The position numbers were made by a program, and so were the translations under genes. Of a stretch of 51,942 bases of DNA, positions 47,403 through 51,942 are shown piece after piece. The notes beneath the pieces were generated by a model. That model was not told where the DNA came from and searched no databases. It worked only from the letters and a program-made list of their open reading frames with translations. Source of the stretch: Nitrosomonadales bacterium (GTDB lineage Bacteria; Pseudomonadota; Gammaproteobacteria; Burkholderiales; Gallionellaceae); contig JACQYW010000018.1 of assembly GCA_016208015.1 (NCBI GenBank), positions 1 to 51,942 of the forward strand, written 5' to 3'. Positions within the stretch are counted from its first letter, which is position 1, and each line of letters starts with the position of its first letter.

Positions 47403-48875
47403 TTACAGGTTGTAAGCCTTTTCACCGTGAGACGTGGTGTCCAGACCTTCACGTTCCGCATCTTCAGCCACACGCAGACCGATGGTCAGGTCGACGATCT
47501 TGTAGCAGACGAAGGCAACCACACCGGACCAGATCAATGTGGTCAGCACAGCCTGAGCCTGGATCCACACTTGCGGGCCCATCTCGGTGGTGACGATGGT
47601 GTTGTTGACGTAGTCGATGATGCCGGTGCCGCCCATGGCGAAGCCGTTGAACACGCCGGTGAGCAGCGCGCCCAGGATACCGCCGATGCCGTGGATGCCG
47701 AACACGTCCAGCGCGTCATCCGCACCCAGCAGTTTCTTCAGACCGGTAACGCCCCAGAAGCAGACCACACCAGCCAGTGCGCCGATGATCAGGCCGCCGC
47801 CGATGCCGACCCAACCGCAGGCCGGCGTGATGGCAACCAGACCGGCAACCGCACCGGATGCTGCACCCAGCAGGCTGGGCTTGCCCTTCAACAGCCATTC
47901 CGCGCCCATCCAGGTCAGCACTGCGGCAGCAGTCGCGATCAGGGTGTTGGCGAAGGCCAGGGATGCGGTACCGCCCGCTTCCAGCGCGGAACCCGCGTTG
48001 AAACCGAACCAACCCACCCACAGCAGGGAAGCGCCGATCATGGTCATCACCAGATTGTGCGGAGCCATCGGCTCTTTGCCGTAACCGACACGCTTGCCGA
48101 CCAGGAAGGCACCAACCAAGCCCGCGATAGCGGCGTTGATGTGCACCACGGTACCGCCCGCGAAGTCGAGTGCGCCCTTCTGGAACAGCCAACCCGCAGT
48201 CGCCGTTGCGGCAGCGGCGGCGTCAGCGTCGGTGTAGGCATCGGGACCCGCCCAGAACCAGACCATGTGAGCGATCGGCAGGTAAGCGAAGGTGAACCAC
48301 AGTGCCGAGAACAGCATCACTGCGCCGAACTTCATACGCTCTGCGAACGCACCCACAACCAGTGCGACCGTGATCGCCGCGAACGTTGCCTGGAAGGCGA
48401 CGAAGGCGAACTCGGGGATGTACACGCCCTTGCTGAAAGTGGCGGCATTGGCGACAGCGCCGGATACCGGATCGAAGATGCCTTTCAGGAACAGACGGTC
48501 GAAGCCGCCGATGAACGCGTTGCCCGTGGTGAATGCCAGCGAGTAGCCGTAGATCGTCCACAGCACGGTGATCAGTGCAAAGATGGCGAACACTTGCATC
48601 AGCATGGACAGCATGTTCTTGCTGCGCACCAGGCCGCCGTAGAACAGGGCCAGGCCGGGGATGGACATCATGATCACCAGCACGGTGGCGATCAGCATGA
48701 AGCTGGTGTCGCCCTTGTTGGGGACCGGTGCTGCGACGGGAGCAGCGGCTTCGGCAGCCGGAGCCGCTTCAGTGGTCGCTACCGCTGCGGCGGGTGCCGC
48801 CTCGTCTGCGAAGGCCGGAGCGGACGAACCGCACAGCACGGCCAGCAGCGCGAATAGTGCTATAAATTTCTTCAT
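47403..48875 (-). CDS. amtB: Ammonium transporter AmtB
   Basis: Ammonium channel of the inner membrane, 490 residues. It has a signal peptide (KKFIALFALLAVLCGSSAPAFA), an Ala/Pro-rich linker (about 25-55), then 11 membrane helices. Typical motifs: GLALFYGGLVRSKNML, FNAGSALEAGGTAS and FGIHGIGGILGALLTG with the twin-histidine pore. GlnK, whose gene lies 11 bp upstream, plugs the channel when nitrogen is plentiful. Part of torF-glnK-amtB. Confidence 0.96.
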   Translation of the reverse strand: MKKFIALFALLAVLCGSSAPAFADEAAPAAAVATTEAAPAAEAAAPVAAPVPNKGDTSFMLIATVLVIMMSIPGLALFYGGLVRSKNMLSMLMQVFAIFALITVLWTIYGYSLAFTTGNAFIGGFDRLFLKGIFDPVSGAVANAATFSKGVYIPEFAFVAFQATFAAITVALVVGAFAERMKFGAVMLFSALWFTFAYLPIAHMVWFWAGPDAYTDADAAAAATATAGWLFQKGALDFAGGTVVHINAAIAGLVGAFLVGKRVGYGKEPMAPHNLVMTMIGASLLWVGWFGFNAGSALEAGGTASLAFANTLIATAAAVLTWMGAEWLLKGKPSLLGAASGAVAGLVAITPACGWVGIGGGLIIGALAGVVCFWGVTGLKKLLGADDALDVFGIHGIGGILGALLTGVFNGFAMGGTGIIDYVNNTIVTTEMGPQVWIQAQAVLTTLIWSGVVAFVCYKIVDLTIGLRVAEDAEREGLDTTSHGEKAYNL

Positions 48876-48886
48876 CTCATCGCTCC

Positions 48887-49252
<366 letters not shown>

Positions 49253-49270
49253 CTAGCCGCCCCGGTGTGA

Positions 49271-50029
49271 TTAGAACGCGCGGCTCAGAGACAGGACTGC
49301 GGTGCTCTTGCCCAGCTTCTTCGCTTCCGGTGTGATCGTGGTGTAGAAGGAGCTGGCATTGGTGTTGCTGTAAGCGACGCCGAGGACATAGCCGCTGAAG
49401 TCCTTGCTGACACTCAGCTTGTAGTCGGTGTAAGTCGGGTCTGTACCGGCAGCCTTGAAGCCGTCAGCTGTGCTGCCCTTGTAGGCCTGCTTGCCGTAGT
49501 GCGCGCCGACAGTGATGCCTGTGTCAGGGATCGCATAGCTGGCGTTCACTTCCAGGTAAGTTGAGCCCTTGGCGTTGGAAACACCGAACAGATCACCCAG
49601 AGCATACGACAACTTGGCCGTCACGACGGAGTAGGTCACCGCGCCGTAGATTTCGTTGGTGTCGGGCTTGGTCACGTTGGCAACATAGGAACCGGGGTAG
49701 TTGTAACGCAGGAAACCGACGTCGTAGGCAACATCACCGGCAGCGCCTTTGTAGCCTGCATAGGTGTCCAGTTCCACACCTGCGCTGTTGGCCAAACCTG
49801 CATCGCTCACCCAGCTGATGCTGGAACCCCAGACGCCGATGTACGCGCCGCTGGCGTGAGCCAGGTCGAAGCCGCCTTGCAGGGCCGGATTGGCACCGGA
49901 TTGGGAGATACCGCGATACAGATAGTCAGTCACCAGGCTCACGTTGGAGCTGGGGGTGAAATCGGCAGCCATTGCGGGCATAGCAAAAGCGGAGGCCAGG
50001 GCAGCAACAAGCAGTTTGTTCTTAAGCAT
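49271..50029 (-). CDS. TorF family outer-membrane porin
   Basis: A 252-residue exported beta-barrel-like protein. Signal peptide KLLVAALASAFAMPAMA, cleavage before ADFTPSS; the mature start NVSLVTDYLYRGISQSG is the TorF-type pattern, and the last residue is Phe (SLSRAF), typical of outer-membrane proteins. In betaproteobacteria it is often first in the operon with glnK and amtB, so it may bring ammonium or amines across the outer membrane. A GGAAA site precedes the ATG. Confidence 0.88.
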   Translation of the reverse strand: MLKNKLLVAALASAFAMPAMAADFTPSSNVSLVTDYLYRGISQSGANPALQGGFDLAHASGAYIGVWGSSISWVSDAGLANSAGVELDTYAGYKGAAGDVAYDVGFLRYNYPGSYVANVTKPDTNEIYGAVTYSVVTAKLSYALGDLFGVSNAKGSTYLEVNASYAIPDTGITVGAHYGKQAYKGSTADGFKAAGTDPTYTDYKLSVSKDFSGYVLGVAYSNTNASSFYTTITPEAKKLGKSTAVLSLSRAF

Positions 50030-50084
50030 GGTGTTTCCTTTCTTGATGGTTGAAGTGGGATAAAAGTATCCACGCCAACCTATC

Positions 50085-50100
50085 AGCAGAAACTGTGCCA
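50085..50100 (-). promoter_or_regulatory. Sigma-54 (-24/-12) promoter of torF-glnK-amtB
   Basis: On the minus strand the 16-mer TGGCACAGTTTCTGCT matches the RpoN consensus TGGCACG-N4-TTGCW, with the GG and GC pairs at exactly the required spacing. The predicted start is near 50074, about 45 bases ahead of the torF ATG. Confidence 0.85.
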
Positions 50101-50163
50101 GCCGCTGAAACCCTTATGGCTACTGAGCTTGTGCAGGTAAGTGAAGAACCCGTAAAGGAACGG

Positions 50164-50211
50164 CGCACCAAGTCCATGCACGAAAACGGTGCAGCGCACC
50201 CGAGCAGTGCA
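50164..50211. promoter_or_regulatory. Cluster of NtrC-like enhancer sites
   Basis: The 17-mer at 50177-50193, TGCACGAAAACGGTGCA, matches the NtrC consensus TGCACCA-N3-TGGTGCA at all but two positions. Weaker half-matching sites lie at 50164-50180 and 50195-50211. They sit about 80-110 bp upstream of the sigma-54 promoter, the usual enhancer distance. Confidence 0.7.
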
Positions 50212-50258
50212 CTGACTATTTGTTACACTATCCCAACATTCATTAAAGGGGCATGAAC

Positions 50259-50483
50259 ATGCTGAACGCAAAATTCTTTGAAGAGATGTCATCCAAACTG
50301 AACGAAGCTGTCGCCAGCAGCCCGGCCAAGGATTTCGAGAAGAACGCCCGCGCCTTGCTGGCGCAGGGCTTCGCCAAACTCGATCTGGTCACGCGCGAGG
50401 AATACGAGGTTTTGGCGCAGCGTCTGGAAAAGCTGGAAGCGCGAATCGCTGCGCTTGAATCGCAACGTGACACTCACAAATGA
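50259..50483 (+). CDS. ubiK: UbiK-like ubiquinone biosynthesis accessory factor
   Basis: A 74-residue small protein of the UbiK (YqiC) type: a short amphipathic N-terminus (LNAKFFEEMSSKLNEAVASS), the conserved FAKLDLVTREEYEVLAQR and a C-terminal coiled coil (LEKLEARIAALESQ). UbiK helps organise the ubiquinone biosynthesis complex. The second ATG (50259) is chosen because AGGGG lies 7 bases ahead of it; the ATG at 50253 is too close. Divergent from torF. Confidence 0.88.
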   Translation: MLNAKFFEEMSSKLNEAVASSPAKDFEKNARALLAQGFAKLDLVTREEYEVLAQRLEKLEARIAALESQRDTHK

Positions 50484-50484
50484 C

Positions 50485-50660
50485 GTCATTCCGGCGCAGG
50501 CCGGAATCCAGTGCGTTAATTTAAGTCCACGCAGTGGGCATCACTTGGGCTTTGTCGTGCTTCGCACGAGTTGGATATTCAGCTGGATTCCGGCCTGCAC
50601 CAAAGGTAGACAATTTGCTACCCGGCAAGCCGAGTGCAAAGTTGACACCGCCGGAATGAC
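50485..50660. repeat. Second REP-like repeat, with a 48-bp insertion in one arm
   Basis: The left arm (50485-50511) is a 27-bp unit almost identical to the one at 32581. The right arm starts at 50583 with CTGGATTCCGGCCTGC and ends at 50650-50660 with GCCGGAATGAC, but 48 bp separate its halves. CACC stands on both sides of this insert (50598-50601 and 50646-50649). Confidence 0.8.
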
Positions 50661-50666
50661 GAAATA

Positions 50667-51509
50667 ATGGGGCTGGCAGTTTTATACAGTCGCGGCCTGG
50701 CGGGCATGGAGGCAGAGCAGGTCACCGTCGAGGTGCACCTCGCCAACGGCCTGCCCCAGTTCAACATCGTCGGTCTGCCCGAAGCCGAGGTGAAGGAAAG
50801 CAAGGACCGCGTGCGCGCTGCCTTGCAGAACTGCCAGTTCGAATTTCCCGCGAAACGCATCACCGTCAATCTCGCGCCCGCCGACCTGCCGAAAGAAAGC
50901 GGTCGCTTCGATTTGCCCATCGCGCTCGGCATCATCGCCGCGTCGGGTCAGATTCCCTCCGACAAACTCGCAGAATACGAATATGCCGGTGAACTTGCAC
51001 TGACCGGCGAGCTGCGCGCGATCCGCGGTGCGCTGGCGATGACTTATCGTGCAGCAAATTCGGGCCGTGCATTCATCCTGCCCGCAGTGAATGCGCCGGA
51101 AGCGGCGCTGGTGGAAGATGCCGTGGTCTATCCCGCGCAAACCTTGTTGCAAGTCGCCGCGCATCTGGCCGGGCGCGATGCACTCACTCGCCATATTCCC
51201 GAGACTGTGGCAGTTGCACAGCACTATCCCGACATGCGCGAAGTGAAAGGGCAGTCGACTTCCAAGCGCGCGCTGGAGATCGCCGCCGCAGGCAGTCACA
51301 GTGTGCTGATGTCCGGCCCGCCCGGTACCGGCAAGAGCATGCTGGCAGCGCGCTTCCCCGGCATCCTGCCGCAGATGACGCAAGCGGAAGCATTGGAATC
51401 GGCCGCCATGCAATCGCTGGGCGGCATGTTCGAGGTAGCCAACTGGAAACGCCGTCCCTACCGTTCTCCGCATCACACGGCGAGCGCAGTGGCGCTGGTC
51501 GGCGGCGGC
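50667..51509 (+). pseudogene. comM: comM (YifB) competence helicase, truncated by insertion
   Basis: The first 281 codons of ComM, a Mg-chelatase-like AAA+ branch-migration helicase for natural transformation. The N-terminal domain (GLPQFNIVGLPEAEVKESKD) and Walker A GPPGTGKS with Lys223 are present, and the PHHTASAVALVGGG stretch ends at 51509. The normal continuation, with Walker B, arginine finger and C-terminus (about 220 more residues), is replaced by unrelated sequence. The fragment lacks Walker B and is almost certainly inactive. Confidence 0.9.
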
Positions 51510-51802
51510 TGTGACTTTTCGAAATTATTGCGACTTGTTCGAAATAGATGCGACGGCTCTGATTCAAAAAGTACCTCTTGCAGCCACGCCCTTTGGGCAA
51601 GCCTCCCCACAAGCGCAGCCACGCGCCGGCAACAAGACATGGGATGCGTTCTTTGTTAAGTCCAATTACCCGTCGCCCGCTGGTAAGCAAGGTTCGAATT
51701 TGCGGTCAGCTTAAACACGAAAAAGATGAGCTGATCGTCTGGTGGTATGGCGGGATAGCAAAAAACTACAGAGCAGAATCGGTTCCCAAGGTTGTCGTCT
51801 TC
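51510..51802. other. Unrecognised segment between comM fragment and IS21-type end
   Basis: A 293-bp segment. It starts TGTGAC and its first 47 bases hold two imperfect tandem copies of a 19-20-base unit (GTGACTTTTCGAAATTATT, then GCGACTTGTTCGAAATAGAT) and the start of a third. Repeats of this sort at a TGT end look like the terminal repeats of an IS21-type element. The remaining bases have only short ORFs (for example 51511-51714, 67 codons) with no recognisable product. Confidence 0.55.
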
Positions 51803-51942
51803 TGTTGGTACGCGTTGAATATTACCCAGAAAACCTAGCCTCTGCGCGCTGAAAATTACCCAGGTGATTAACCTCCTCCATTCCGATTTTCGGAATGGAG
51901 AAACCAAGGAGATGATCACCATGAAATTACTGGGTAAAGTAA
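51803..51942 (+). mobile_element. istA: Left end of an IS21-family-type element with the start of istA
   Basis: From 51803 (TGTTGGTACGCG) run two copies of the terminal motif ending in ACCCAG (51803-51829, 51843-51864), mirror images of those at the left edge. A perfect 11-bp hairpin (CTCCATTCCGA / TCGGAATGGAG, 51876-51900) follows, then AAGGAG at 51906-51911, and a start codon at 51912 or 51921 giving MITMKLLGKV. That is the N-terminus of many IS21-family IstA transposases. The rest lies outside the window. Confidence 0.75.
51876..51900 (+). other. Hairpin in front of istA
   Basis: A perfect 11-bp stem with a TTT loop just before the transposase ribosome site. Placed like this, it could limit translation of transposase from outside transcripts. 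Confidence 0.6.

Noticed and set aside
51511..51714. Possible small antitoxin-like protein in the segment after comM
   Set aside because: The WDAFF ending recalled AbrB/VapB-type antitoxins, but there is no other shared motif, no start signal of note and no toxin gene beside it.

Overview
The window looks like chromosomal DNA of an autotrophic betaproteobacterium. Its gene orders (topA-smg-dprA-lysM beside def-fmt-rsmB-ntrYX, gshA beside PTS genes, metX-metW, torF-glnK-amtB) are betaproteobacterial. The form II RuBisCO cluster next to glycolytic and Calvin genes suggests the Nitrosomonadales, for example a Gallionella- or Sideroxydans-like iron oxidiser. That placement is inferred from gene content and protein sequence; no rRNA gene is present to test it. 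Coding density is high and almost every gene is an ordinary full-length housekeeping gene.

Layout. 1-139: end of an IS21-type element. 250-5597 (minus strand): topA, smg, dprA and a LysM protein. 5688-11782 (plus): def, fmt, rsmB, a DUF4390 protein and an NtrY/NtrX-like two-component pair whose regulator lacks the AAA+ domain. 11915-18791 (plus): transketolase, GAPDH, PGK, pyruvate kinase and class II aldolase. 18843-27513: divergent cbbR, then cbbM-cbbQ-cbbO-fbp-purE-purC-carbonic anhydrase. 27514-30743: a DUF4124 protein and pyrE (minus), then xth, a DUF4258/YgiT-type toxin-antitoxin-like pair and a YjdF-like membrane protein. 30756-34395 (minus): an AT-rich orphan gene, an AmpG-like transporter, and metW-metX behind a SAM-II-type riboswitch with a terminator. 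34542-39450 (minus): gshA, apbE, a small membrane protein and a PTS phosphorelay (EIIA, HPr, EI). 39572-44349: a conserved unknown, ybiT, murI, purU and a PEBP-like protein. 44405-47315: a cyclic-nucleotide-binding diguanylate cyclase, a Ser/Thr kinase and two small unknown proteins. 47403-50029 (minus): torF-glnK-amtB behind a sigma-54 promoter with NtrC-like sites. 50259 to the end: ubiK, a REP-like repeat, a comM gene cut off after 281 codons, an unrecognised 293-bp segment, and the start of another IS21-type element.

How the parts fit together. The central 16 kb holds most of the Calvin-Benson-Bassham cycle (RuBisCO, its CbbQ/CbbO activase, PGK, GAPDH, aldolase, FBPase, transketolase) plus carbonic anhydrase to supply CO2. 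Phosphoribulokinase is not in the window. A CbbR regulator reads divergently from cbbM across a striking nested palindrome. Nitrogen supply is represented by the torF-glnK-amtB operon, and sulfur and one-carbon metabolism by metXW, gshA and purU. The two window ends carry matching IS21-type terminal repeats pointing outward, so the piece may be a contig or a chromosomal block bounded by copies of one IS.

I found no wholly new large system. The most informative signals are the SAM-II/terminator leader of metX, the sigma-54/NtrC control region, the CbbR operator, the domain-deleted NtrX, the IS-broken comM, the AT-rich gene with a HEPN-like motif, and the apbE/small-membrane-protein pair lying between gshA and the PTS genes.
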